Made by a program: the position numbers and the translations under genes | The notes under the pieces: model-generated | Databases searched by the model: none | Told to the model about the DNA's origin: nothing | The model's input: the letters and a program-made list of their open reading frames with translations, nothing else | Assembly: GCA_905178155.1 (NCBI GenBank) | Contig: CAJINV010000014.1 | Coordinates: forward strand, 1,026,116-1,090,115 | DNA from: Amoebophrya sp. A120 | Taxonomy: Eukaryota; Sar; Dinophyceae; Syndiniales; Amoebophryaceae | Length of the DNA stretch: 64,000 nt | Direction: 5' to 3' | Shown here: positions 35,642 to 45,764 of the stretch, piece by piece | Layout of the letters: every line of letters begins with the position of its first letter | Numbering within the stretch: the first letter of the stretch is position 1

Positions 35642-36634
35642 GCATAGTGTTTTCAATCTTGAGGTCATCTAGAGTTTTACTTTGACATCACCTTTTATTT
35701 TTTGAATTTTGCAAACAGCCCGTCTTTGTACCATTTCCACCTCTTATTTTTTGAATTTTGCAGACAGCTCGTTCATGATGGTGTCCACCTTTTATTTTTT
35801 GAATTTTGCAAAGCATACGATTACTTTTTTGTTTTTCGTAGCCATTGCCGGCCAAGCTGATTTTTTGAATTTTGCATGTGATTTTTTTGTTCCTTTGATT
35901 CCAGCAAATGTTATGCCCCGAGGCTACCCCACCGAAAATGTAAGGTTTCTTGCTGCTATTCGTATTCACCCAGGAATGGATCTCATTTATTTGTCCGTGC
36001 TAGCATTAATTTGAAAACGGAAACACGCATCAGCTGGCGATGACTCCTAGGTCCTCGGCAAAAAGTGTTTTCTCTCTGAGGTCGGTGAAATTGTTTCAAT
36101 GTGTCACTCGTTATTTTGAAATGCAAATTTCGGTATAGTTATCTCTTAAGTCTTGTGTAATCAAAACCAAAAGGAAAAGTCAGTCTCTTGTTTACCGTAG
36201 AGAAAGTACGACCTCCTGCTTTCGTACCTCGTCTGGCTCTTCTACGTCATCGTTCGTCCGTGAAACAAGTCGTCGTTGTGAATTTTCGTACCCCTTCCGA
36301 GCTGCTGGTGCCGTCAAGCCCGAGCCAATCACAGATTTCGTGCTTCCAATAGCCTAACCATTAATTGCACTAGCGAGCAAAGCTCGTGAAGATTCTTTCA
36401 CAACCGCAGGGTGACGGTACACTTCTGATCTACTTCAGTCCTTGTAGTTTTCGTACGACCCAGGTCTCGGCAGATTCAGTTTACTTGCATGGCAAAAAGA
36501 CGTTGTTTGTGAAATCCCAATCCGTTATTTCTTTACGCATCCTGAGTCGTGTGTCCAAAAGCTTCTAAAATCAATACGAAACACGAACCGCATTCACTTT
36601 CAGCACGACAGGAGCACAAAACCTGAACCATAAA
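35642..36634. other. Intergenic region with AT-rich repeats
   Basis: About 1 kb between the giant gene and the next ATG. The first 250 bases hold the repeat listed separately. The remainder is unremarkable, without a plausible frame, and should contain the terminator of one gene and the promoter of the next. Confidence 0.5.
35693..35878. repeat. Four spaced copies of ATTTTTTGAATTTTGCA
   Basis: The motif ATTTTTTGAATTTTGCA recurs four times at roughly 47-65-base spacing (near 35697, 35747, 35794 and 35860). The sequences between copies are unrelated, apart from a shared ACAGC-CGT-like piece after the first two. It lies in the 3' flank of the giant gene. Confidence 0.7.
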
Positions 36635-39508
36635 ATGGCGTGCGCAGGAGCGTTGCCAAGACGCAGGAGCAGTGCGCTCCTTGCAGCCTCCACCGTCGGC
36701 GTCGAGCGGCTCTCGGTTTTATTCTCTGCGGAATTTCTCTTCCCGGGTGAAGAACTAGGTCGTGGTGTAATGATTCTTCCGGCCGCCGGGGTGGACGTGG
36801 ACCGTCGCTTCCTAACGCGTCAGGAAGACAAGAATTACCGCCTCCGCGGGAACACGAACGAGCAGGGAAACAGCAAGAATTATGCAGCTGGGTCAGCAGC
36901 ACTTCTGCAAGTGGAAGCGGCCGAGGGGAGGAACCTGCTTCCACTTGTTTTTAGAAAGCGCAGCGGCGCCGGCTTTCTGGAACAGCAAAGTACGAGGATG
37001 AAGGACAGTGACACGGCATCCACATCAGGCCGGGGAAGAGGTGGTGGGCGAAACGGCGGTAACGGCAGCGGGGGCAATTGGCGTGAGATTAAAGACGCGA
37101 ACGGCGGTGCGGGGAAGAATTCTGGGAGCAAAGGAGAAGGCGGAAGCAAAGGCGGAGGCCGAGATAACGGAGCTGCAGGGGAGGGCGCCGGACAGGGCGG
37201 ACCAATCGGACAGCAGGGCCAGGAGGCACAGCACCAGCAGGGCACAGCCCAGAGTCATTCTGCAACCGTGGTCTCGCATGCAGATGCAACCGAAGCGACC
37301 GCCGCGGGGGGAGTCGAAAAAACACAAGAAGCGCAAGCTGAAGAAGTTCTTATCAAGCAGACTTCCGGTGAAGTCGGCCACCACGGGGGTCACCAGACCG
37401 GCGCAGGCCAGGCGGGGCACGGCGGAGAAATCGTGGCGCACCAGGAACGCCAGATTGTTGGCGACCCAAAGAAAACCTCCTCTTCTCCACCAGCGGAGCC
37501 CGCGCCGCCACTCGACGACCCGGAGGACATCGAGTGCGCGCGCAAAGCCGGGTCGGAACAGGAGTGCGAGGGCGCGGACCCGGCGGCGCAGCGGTGCTTT
37601 TTCCGCCCGGCGTTCTCGGACCCCACGGGGCGCACGGACGAAAACGGGGCCCCCTACGTGTACCCCGCGGAGTGTGTGGGAGGGAAAAACGGGTGCGACG
37701 CGGTCAGCGACCAGCTTTCCTGCGACCAGTTGCCCGTGTGCGCCTGGGTGGACTCCACGGACGAAGTGTTGCTCGGCGCGCGGGTGGCGGGGTTTGCATT
37801 TTTGCAGCCTCACATGTTGGGCGAACTCACCCCGCAAACGTCGCCCTTCCAGGCGCTGGACACCAGCGGGGGGTTGCTGAAGGAAAGACTCCCCGACGAC
37901 CGGGAGAGCCGACCGCACGCCGAGCAGTGGTGCACGGCGGTGAAGCACCTTGGCACCTGCGCAATGTTTTCAGCGAACGCGGAGCAGTGTGTGCGGCACG
38001 GGTGTCCCGGCGTTCCCATGTACCGGCTCGACGCCCCGGCCTCCTCCTGCACCGGCACGCTGGGCGATAACCTCGTTGCTGGCGCGCCGCCCAGCCTCGG
38101 GCCCTGCTGCTTCCGCTTTGCGTTCGGCACCGGAGTGGAGCAAGGAGGTTCGGCGCCGGCGTTGAAGATCGTGAGTTGCAGTGCCGGAGAAGACCCGGAG
38201 GCCCCCGACGGAGAGTTTGGTCCGGTGCATGAGGCGGACATCTGCCCGCGTGATGTGGCCGAGGCGCAGGAGTGGGTTGTGTCTGGTGCTGAGGGAGGTG
38301 AAAGTAGTTCGAACGCGGCGGCGACCACTTCGGGGGGCCAGACGAGCGGAACTTCTGGTACTAATGGCCCCGCTTCGTCTTTATCCACCGGGATGAGCAA
38401 TAGCAACGGGGGAATTTTGTTCAGCAGTGGACAACAAGTGACCAACGAATGCGAGGGGAAAACAAGCTCGCGGGAGGACTGCGAGGCCGTGGTGGACAGC
38501 ACCGGCGGGGCATTGTGCTGGTTTCAGGCGGAAGTGACTTCTTCGCCGGACGGCGGTCCAGCCCAGCCGGCCGCCTGCAATGCCTGGAGCGACCCCGCCC
38601 TCGCGAAGAAGGGCTGTCGGCAGCAGGGGTTTGCTACTGCCGACTCCTGCGACGCGTCTCCGCACTGCGTCTGGGTGGACACCGCGGACGCGGAGAAGCT
38701 AAACGTGCAGCTGGGACACGAGTTGCTTGCGGCCCAGGAACTCGGACAGGAGGGAGTCGCACTGAAAGAGGCCCTGGATGCACAGGCCAACGGCCTACTG
38801 ACCGAATCCGCCTACTGTGTCGCGAAGGCCATGCTGCGAACCTGCGACCTATTTGCCTACAACTCGGCGCAGTGCGTGCAGCACGGGTGCGCGGAGTATC
38901 CGATTCAGGCACTAGACGCGCCGACTGCAGCCTTTGCGACTTGCAAGGGCGAGCTGGGCGCGTTCTACAAAATTCCCTTTGGCAGGGTCGTGACGCTTGA
39001 CACGCCGTGCGCGGACCGGCTGCCGACTGTGGAATCCTGCGAACTGGCGGAGGAGGGAGAGCAGAGCAAGTGCTGGTTGGCGCCAGCGGGAGGGGATGCG
39101 AACTCGCCCTGGGCGGTGTGTCACGAGTGGTCCGAGGACACGGAGCGGGCGGGGTGCGCGGCAAAGACCGGGGTCTGCGACGCGCTGAGCTCTTGCACGA
39201 TGCAAGACTTCTCCGCGGCCGCCGTGTTCGACAAGGAAATTTTGACGGATCTAGGCAAGGCGTTGCTGACGGAGCTCGAAAGCGTCTGCCTGAACCAGCT
39301 GGAAGCCGATGGGTTGGCGGTCGCGAAAGCTTGCGTTCCCGCCTCGAAGCTGGAGACCTGCGAATCGTTTTCGGGGAACGCAATGGCGTGTGTGCGAAAG
39401 GGATGCGAAAAATTTCCCACCAAAGAAGATCCGACCTGCACGGGCACGTGGGGAGCGAACCTATATCGGACGGAAATCAGTCGTTTGGCTTCATCCACTT
39501 GTTTTTGA
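36635..39508 (+). CDS. Secreted protein with three Cys-rich modules (957 aa, single exon)
   Basis: ATG at 36635 follows an in-frame stop region and opens an uninterrupted 957-residue frame. The N-terminus has a basic start and a moderately hydrophobic stretch (ALLAASTVGVERLSVLF), consistent with a signal sequence. A Gly/Gln/His-rich low-complexity region occupies about residues 125-290. Three homologous Cys-rich modules follow at about 300-480, 603-780 and 789-947. Each has an N-terminal C-x-C-rich part, a CxWVD/CTMQD segment, and an ending of the form C-x(5)-TC-x-F-x(3)-A-x-CV-x-GC (for example CAMFSANAEQCVRHGC and CDLFAYNSAQCVQHGC), then CTGT/CKGE. The even, regular cysteines suggest a disulfide-rich extracellular protein. 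I do not recognise the family. Confidence 0.85.
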   Translation: MACAGALPRRRSSALLAASTVGVERLSVLFSAEFLFPGEELGRGVMILPAAGVDVDRRFLTRQEDKNYRLRGNTNEQGNSKNYAAGSAALLQVEAAEGRNLLPLVFRKRSGAGFLEQQSTRMKDSDTASTSGRGRGGGRNGGNGSGGNWREIKDANGGAGKNSGSKGEGGSKGGGRDNGAAGEGAGQGGPIGQQGQEAQHQQGTAQSHSATVVSHADATEATAAGGVEKTQEAQAEEVLIKQTSGEVGHHGGHQTGAGQAGHGGEIVAHQERQIVGDPKKTSSSPPAEPAPPLDDPEDIECARKAGSEQECEGADPAAQRCFFRPAFSDPTGRTDENGAPYVYPAECVGGKNGCDAVSDQLSCDQLPVCAWVDSTDEVLLGARVAGFAFLQPHMLGELTPQTSPFQALDTSGGLLKERLPDDRESRPHAEQWCTAVKHLGTCAMFSANAEQCVRHGCPGVPMYRLDAPASSCTGTLGDNLVAGAPPSLGPCCFRFAFGTGVEQGGSAPALKIVSCSAGEDPEAPDGEFGPVHEADICPRDVAEAQEWVVSGAEGGESSSNAAATTSGGQTSGTSGTNGPASSLSTGMSNSNGGILFSSGQQVTNECEGKTSSREDCEAVVDSTGGALCWFQAEVTSSPDGGPAQPAACNAWSDPALAKKGCRQQGFATADSCDASPHCVWVDTADAEKLNVQLGHELLAAQELGQEGVALKEALDAQANGLLTESAYCVAKAMLRTCDLFAYNSAQCVQHGCAEYPIQALDAPTAAFATCKGELGAFYKIPFGRVVTLDTPCADRLPTVESCELAEEGEQSKCWLAPAGGDANSPWAVCHEWSEDTERAGCAAKTGVCDALSSCTMQDFSAAAVFDKEILTDLGKALLTELESVCLNQLEADGLAVAKACVPASKLETCESFSGNAMACVRKGCEKFPTKEDPTCTGTWGANLYRTEISRLASSTCF

Positions 39509-40055
39509 ATTTGCGAAGAAGTGTTGACATTGGAAATACAAATACTTGTGATTACAGAATCAATGCCTATGTTGCCTCCAATGCCACAGCGTGCAAGCAC
39601 ACATATCAATAGATGACTGGCATGCTGGCTGAAGAGCCGTGTAAGGTATAGAATGAATGGCTCTTCTTGTAGTATTGAGACATGAAAAGGCTTCACCTGT
39701 TTGAAGCCTGTTGATGTACGTGTATCTTGCATGTTACTCTAGTGGGTTTGTGGTGATGAAAGTCAAGGATGTTCGTTTCGATAATCGCGTTGCCAGTGGC
39801 GCACCTGGGGACGACAGGGGGACAACCACAAACACAACGAATGCGACGACGGACGGTTCATTGTGCTGCTAGGATCGATGTGCCCAACTTATTCTGTGTT
39901 ATCGTTGACTTTGAAGACATGCTAGAGCTAGTGCGTTTCAATTTCTGTACTACAAAGAGAAAAAGTGTACTACGAGTAGAAATTTCATTGCCCCTCCTTG
40001 TACTCTGAATATGAAGATGCACAGGGTAAGTGGTAGTTAGATTCCCTCCTTTTAA
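39509..40055. other. Intergenic region
   Basis: No supported frame and no repeat arms. It ends at the left boundary of the 1.9-kb segment that is duplicated at 57363. Confidence 0.5.
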
Positions 40056-40269
40056 TCGCTTTCCGAGATGTTGAAGTTATTCGTACCTCCACCCCGCAGA
40101 GGACAAGAGTCTACTCTTCTTTCTCAACCCTCTGTCTATCACCCTCCTCGACTACGAAGAGACTTGCTGGCATGCAACAGATTCTAACGGACAAAGTCGT
40201 CTTCTTTTCTTTTTCCCCCAGCCCCAATCCCCTCTCCAGAATAGTACAATGTCTCAGATCCGCTGAAGC

Positions 40270-40485
40270 ATGCGATTGCTCTTCGATTTCGGCCAGCAGC
40301 GCAAGGCTCGCGAAAAAGCCGTTCTACTTGCGGTTTTTTTCTCCTCTGCAGTGGCCATGAGTACTACATGCACAGCAACGAGGCACATGCAAATTTGTCG
40401 TTCCGTCACTTTTGTGGTGCCATCGTTCAAAACAATCGTCCTGAGTCGTGCCACCCTCGTTTTCGTGCAAGCCCGATGTTCATAA
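40270..40485 (+). CDS. Small ORF with a signal-like N-terminus, upstream of the temptin-like gene
   Basis: ATG 40270 opens 71 codons with a hydrophobic stretch (KAVLLAVFFSSAVAMS) resembling a cleavable signal peptide. It is in the same frame register as the temptin-like exon 370 bases downstream and is preserved in the duplicate at 57579. It might be a first exon that supplies the signal peptide, but no splice borders were found, so this stays tentative. Confidence 0.3.
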   Translation: MRLLFDFGQQRKAREKAVLLAVFFSSAVAMSTTCTATRHMQICRSVTFVVPSFKTIVLSRATLVFVQARCS

Positions 40486-40857
40486 ATATGTCCGAAGAAG
40501 TAGAAGGCTTCTATGGTTCGCGTGCTGCCTTTCCACGTCTCGGCTGGCCGTTTTCGGCCATAGCGTTTTTTTTCGTTATTTGTTGGTAGGAAATTGAATC
40601 GGAATCCAATCGGATGTAAAGCTGCTCAAGTAGCACCAGGAAGAGTAGCACCCCTCTAGCTCTACTCGTTCTACCCGAAATATTTACACGCGAGCCGGCT
40701 TCGTCTCCTTAATGGAGAAAGAAAAGCACGATTCAACATCTTTACAAAGGCATAATTTTCTTGATTGACGCATTGGCGAAGTTGTTCCATTCATTCAGAC
40801 CGCCAGCAGTTGCAGTTTTCATTTCAGATTCGCTTGTTCTTCCCGGACGCGGCGGCC

Positions 40858-41828
40858 ATGATGACGCTGCGGCGCACACCAGTACGGAGATGTTATATCG
40901 CGAGTGCTTGTCGCGCGTTCTTCTGCGTCGACCCCCTCTGGTGCAGTCTATGGAACGATTCTGTCCTTCCTGCCGTCCGCGGCCACATGATGTACTTGAG
41001 AAGACTTCCTAACGGCGTCCAGCTGTATGACCTGCAGCGAGGTGGGGCCGACGTGGATGCGTCGGGCCAGCCGTGGTACCCGCGCAGGGGCTTGGGGCAT
41101 GTAGACGGCGAAGGGGGGAAATTAGATGCTGCAAGACGCGGTAGCGGTTTTGGAGAAGATTTCAAGGCACAGAGTAACAAGTACACCAGTAGCACGAGGA
41201 AAAATCTTCATCCTTCCGCCTCATATCAGAATAAATTGGAGTTGTATAGTAGGGACCTACTAGCATGACGTGTGTAGTACATATTGCACAAGAATAAATC
41301 ATTCTGATTATAATCCTGCCGGCAGATAATTCTGATTGAGCACTATGGGGATGGCGGTGGTTCTTTTTGCCTAGGATAACGAAGGAGTTTTGCGAACTCG
41401 ACTCGGACGGCGACGGCATGACCAATGGCCTCGAGCTCGGCGACCCGTGTTGTGAATGGGATCTTGCGACGTACGGGGATGCAACGGATTTATGGCCCGG
41501 CGGCCGGACCGATCTGTCGACCTTGACGCAGCCCGGCTTGGCGGACGAGAAAAGTGTCGTGGACGCGCAAAACGCACTGTACGGCAAGGCGGTGGTGTGC
41601 ACCACGGAGACGGACCAGGGTCTCGGAGCGGCAGCCGCGGAGGGCACGGAGAGCACGCAAGAGCAGGGCGGCGGTGCGGATAGTGGAGATTGGGCGGACA
41701 CGGGTACTAGTGGCGGAAACGAGGAGCAGGGCAGCAGCGACACCAAGGGAGGGGCCGGGGGCGCAGGCGACACAAAATCAAACTCCAGCTCGAAGAACGA
41801 AGGCGGCGGCGGTTTCTTGTGCTGCTAA
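40858..41828 (+). CDS. Temptin-like secreted protein, copy 1
   Basis: Exons 40858-41180 and 41384-41828 (borders uncertain by a few bases). The encoded blocks match the temptin signature: MMYLRRLPNGVQL, then GLGHVDGEGG and GSGFGEDF, and after the intron FCELDSDGDGMTNGLELG followed by DPCCEW. These are the Cys/Cys-disulfide domain features known from temptins, secreted pheromone-complex proteins of molluscs with homologues in many eukaryotes. The N-terminus before the RLPNG block is only moderately hydrophobic, so the signal may come from an upstream exon. The C-terminus is low-complexity Gly/Ser/Glu and ends FLCC. A terminal Cys pair could be lipid-modified, but that is speculation. Function here is unknown; extracellular recognition is the family-level expectation. 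Confidence 0.75.
41181..41383. mobile_element. Degenerate introner-like intron in temptin-like copy 1
   Basis: The 3' end (TTTTTGCCTAGGATA) has the usual introner terminus; the 5' arm (AGGAAAAATCTTCATCC) is only a loose mirror. A target repeat is not clear (AACAA/ACGAA). Removal of 203 bases keeps the frame and joins the FKAQSN and KEFCELD blocks. The position splits the conserved domain. Confidence 0.6.
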
Positions 41829-41932
41829 AGAAGTAGCAGACGAATCATCATAGCATTTGACTACATGATAAAAACCATGCTGCTCTCCTGACACGTGCAT
41901 GTCCAAATACTTTTTTTCTCGAAACATAATTT

Positions 41933-42798
41933 ATTCAGTTGAAAATTGACCTTCTTGTAACTGGTGGTGTATGTCGCAGCACAGGCCGCCCGATCTCGAT
42001 GTACTTGGCGTTCGGCGAAAAATGTTTCGTACATACTTACTACTCGTTTTGGATATATTTTTCGGTGGCGTTTCACAACCTCGGGGTCGGTTCTCTTCAC
42101 CTCACCAGACGCTCTGTGCGTGTCTTACTGAGTAAGTTTAGCTGTAGCTACCTCATCTGGCTTTTCACCGTCGGTGTCGTGCTGAAACGTCAACAAATTG
42201 ATGACGCTGTTGCTGTATTCTAGTTTTGTAGGTTAGTAGCTCATGACTTTCATCGTGCTTCCGTAGGTAGCCGTCGTCCGCGTTTCGTTCGTCTTATTGA
42301 CACAGAGCAATCGATTTCCCGGTCGGTTCTGACGCCGGATTATCCGTCTTCTTCGTTCGGTGGTGTGCTGCGTGGTTCACGTAAAAGTGCATTTTCTACG
42401 TGCGTTCGAAAATTTTGCTCTGGTACTCCGCTGCACAACATATTTTTATCTTTCCACGTTGCCCACAGGTGTAGCTGTTTGGTGACTTCTGTGTTGTACT
42501 CACCTACATGTGGGTCCTCTCCTCGCAGCCCATCCCGATATGATATATCACTTTTTGTTTCATCCTAATGAAGAGAAACTTCTAACCGCTTCTACCATTT
42601 CCCCACCCTGAGTCTCACTGATACGAAAAACTGCCAGTTGTTGCAACGTCGTCTTATACATGGCGATCCAATATTAGCCGGGTCGCATACACGGCGGCAG
42701 TGGCAGGTACCAGAAGCCTTCTAATATACAGCAAGAACAACTTTTCATTTATCGATAAACTTTGATTGTTCAGTCGTGCGGCAATCGAAAACCGAGAA
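41933..42798. other. Intergenic region
   Basis: Unique sequence after the duplicated segment. Short frames only; no TIRs, arrays or recognisable signals. Confidence 0.5.
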
Positions 42799-44798
42799 AT
42801 GTCGTCCTCTTTGAGCAGTCTGCTGGGGGCCAGTTCTTCCACCAAAAAGGGTCAGCAGAAGAAAACCGAGTTGGTACCGAAAAAGTTGCGGAAACAGACG
42901 CGCTTCGAGACGAAGCACGAGTTTGAGCACTCGCTGCTGCTGCAAACCTACCAGTCCAAGATTCGGTTCTGGCGCCACGTGCTGGACCCGGACAGCCAGG
43001 GCCGCATCACCCAGCTCGAGTTCCTCCACAAACTGCGCAACCGGTGCAGCACCAAGCTGGACCTGAACCTGCTCCGCCTCTGGGAAGCGCTCCTCGTCGG
43101 GCCTAGCAAGATGATATCAAAAGTAAAAATGTCTGGGTCTGGAAACTTGTGATGCTGGGTGGCGTCTCATGATGAGGCTACGAATACTGGCTCAGCATGA
43201 CAAGTTTCTGAGCTCCTAGGTGTTGCCTATTCTGCATGACAAACTGCGGCTCTGCATCACAGAAAAACGGAGCTCTTGGGTAACGTGCATGACAGATTTA
43301 AGAGTCATGCCAGACAAGCATGACAAACATGAATTCTTCCAGACCCAGACATTTTTACAGTTGATAGATGAGCCGGGACGACGATACGGACGAGGAAAGT
43401 GTTCCTGCCTCCACGGCGGACCAGAAAATCGACCACTTTGGGGACCAGTTTATGTATCTCCAGCATTTCGCGCCGGAGGGCACACTGCTGCTGAAGAACT
43501 TCCTGCTCGCCCTGCAGATCCACTTTCACGGGCTGAACCAGCAGCAACTGCTAGAGGCCGTGTGGAAGGCGCTGACCGCCGACAAGGAGCGGGAGCAGAT
43601 CGACCGCATGTTCACGCCGGTCAACGAGATCGCGCTGGGGAAGCTGCTCGCGAGTTTGCGGTCGCTGGAGGAACGGAAGCTCGCCATCGACCAGCGGCTC
43701 CGGCGCCGGCTGTTTCTGGACCTCACCCGGGTCTCCTCGTTGAACAAAAATCACGAATTTACGTCGAATTCTCGCCAGTCCCTGATGTTCGAGGACCTGC
43801 GTTGGCTGATCTTCGACTTCCCCAAGGGCACGATCATGGAGCGCAGGGCCGATATCAACACGACCACCGGTACAACTGTGTTTGCGGACCATGCTATGAG
43901 CGGCGCAGGAGGACCACGAGCAGGAGGCACAGGTACTAGCAGAGGTAGTACAACAAGTTTTAATCCTAGGTCTAGGACCAGCATCTCGCCCCCTACTTCG
44001 CTCTCGCTGCACCACGTCGCTGCCGCCGCAGAGGTCCTTTTGGAGAAGTCGCCGCAACAGAGGCTGAAAAAGGAGATTTACCAGCGGCGGGAGGGCGTGC
44101 TCGAGAAGGAGTCGCTGAAGTTGCACGCGAACCCCAGCGCCTACCAGGAGTACCGGGACGTGCGCAAGATCCAGAACGAAATCTCGCGTATGACGCGGGG
44201 GAACCGCATCCTCGAGGCGTCTTCAAGCATTCCGGGAGAGGCGGACGGGTTGCCCCTCGGAGCCACGACCGGGAGCCCGGCTGTTCGGGAGCTCGGCAAC
44301 GAGCAGCGCCTCATCAAGCTCAAGTACCTTCGGCACCACCTGCCCATCCTGGAGAAGCTGGTCACAGAGGTGCGCGACATCCAGCAAATTTTGTTCCACC
44401 ATCGGACTGGGCGGATCCCCCGCGAACTGCACCTGCTGGAACACACGTATCCACGGCAAATGGGTTTGGGTCTGGAAGATTGGTTTTTCATGCAATTTTC
44501 CCAAGCTCTACAGTGCAAAGAGTCTGCAATGCACCGCTTAGCATCACATGTTCTGCAGCCGCTTGGCAATGCCTAAGGTTCTGCATGAGAGCAATTCAGC
44601 ATGCCCAGAAATAGGCATCTTTTGCAAGTCAAGCGAGACAGATATTTGCGTGACCCTGACCCGGAACACTCGTTACAAATTCACTCTCTTATTTCAGACC
44701 CAGACATATTTGCAGTCGATAGCACGTACCTTAAAGCGATTCTGGATTTGGAGAAGGAAATCGAGGGCGAGATTAAGTGTCTACAGGTGGTGGACTGA
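42799..44798 (+). CDS. EF-hand protein with coiled-coil regions (487 aa, three exons)
   Basis: Exons 42799-43114, 43372-44447 and 44727-44798 sum to 488 codons with TGA. ATG 42799 follows an A-rich leader. Near residue 64 the loop DPDSQGRITQLE fits a canonical calcium-binding EF-hand (acidic positions 1 and 3, Gly 6, Ile 8, Glu 12). The remainder is helical and charged (ADKEREQIDRMF, ERKLAIDQRLRRRLF, QQRLKKEIYQRREGVLEKE), with a Gly/Thr/Ser-rich linker near residues 270-310. It may be related to the giant protein upstream, which carries looser EF-hand-like loops. Role unknown; a calcium-responsive structural protein is inferred. The last exon and its 3' flank are duplicated at 49463. Confidence 0.82.
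43115..43371. mobile_element. Introner intron, family A (close sister of the one at 3771)
   Basis: Starts TATCAAAAGTAAAAATG and ends CATTTTTACAGTTGATA. Target repeat GATGA. Phase 1; the join reads SKM-SRDDDTDEE. It has the same length (257 bp) as the intron at 3771, and the interior matches almost throughout, including GCTCCTAGGTGTTGCC and GGAGCTCTTGGGTAACG. Confidence 0.93.
44448..44726. mobile_element. Introner intron, family A variant
   Basis: Starts TATCCACGGCAAATGGGTTT then GGGTCTGGAAG; ends TTTCAGACCCAGAC then GCAGTCGATA. Flanks ACACG/GCACG (4 of 5). Phase 0; the join reads LLEHT-YLKAILDL. Confidence 0.85.
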
Positions 44799-45290
44799 GA
44801 AGTTCCTGCTTCAGCTTGTGCGGTGTCATTTTTTTGATTTATTCATTCCACAGACATAGTGGTCATGGTCATGGACCTAGACGTAGACCCGGCACTTCTG
44901 GTTCTGCTAGGGAAATAAAGCCCTTTTTTGAGCACGGTATTGTGGTTTAATGCTTTCAATGTGAGAAACTACCCTGTAGTGATCTCCCTGTACTAGAAGG
45001 TGCGCTCTTGCAAAAGAAACTTTTCAAAAAGCAGTTTTTTAGTCCGTCGCAGTTGAGGAGGTGTCTATTCCCATTCCCTCCACTAGTTTCAGAATAATTC
45101 AAAAAGAAAAGTTTTTGATCAAGCAGATGACAATCCTTCTTTCAAGGATCTTTTGTCTACTTCCACGCAAAATCGTCGACGAGGCATAGATACCAACGCC
45201 GCTATCGTGGATTGTATTCTTCGCGCCTGCACGGTCAATGGTGTCGTTGTGCTTGATGCTCGGTGTAGTGTTGCTATTGTGAGTTGTTTT
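44612..45290 (+). repeat. Duplicated segment: intron end, last exon and 3' flank
   Basis: Matches 49463-50180 at lower identity than the temptin duplication. It covers the last third of the family A introner, the final 72-base exon (stop included) and ~500 bases of flank with GGTCATGGTCATGGACCTAG and CAGATGACAATCCTTC. The 49-kb copy has small insertions of its own. Confidence 0.85.
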
Positions 45291-45764
45291 TGATTTTGGC
45301 GGCTTTTTGTCGTATTTCGTGATCGTGTCGTTCCTCAACGTCGTAGTTGTCGTCGGTGTCGTCCAGCATGACAAATGACTCTTCGTCCACCTCCTAGATG
45401 CGCAGCCGCTCCCACTGTATCACAAGATTAACGTTGGCAATACTATGATATATCATTTTTTTTCTCGTTCGTGCGTGCACCGCATAGAACGTGGCGACGT
45501 TATTTTCTGTGTCAGGTCTCCTACAGGTGGCACTTTCAGGATGGATTTCTTCATCGGTATCGTGCATTCTTCTGCTGCGTGTACTTATTCTCTGGAAAAT
45601 TTAAATGAAAATTCAGGTTTCAGGTTGAGGCTGATCACCTGCTCCCCTTACCCTTCTTTTCACATTCGTAAAGTTCAATACTTTACTTTGCTAATTCACT
45701 TGCGTATTGTAAAATTTGATTTGAATTTGTAGAAGCGATTCATTATTTCACGAAAGAGAGAAGC

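Larger units (their letters stand above)
40056..41932 (+). repeat. Segmental duplication, left copy (temptin cassette)
   Basis: Nearly identical to 57363-59238 across ~1.88 kb, beginning at AATCGCTTTCCGAGATG and ending after CGAAACATAATTT. By eye there are roughly 15-20 differences, mostly substitutions with few small indels, concentrated in the last 150 bases. It includes the whole temptin-like gene, its leader and its intron. Confidence 0.95.
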
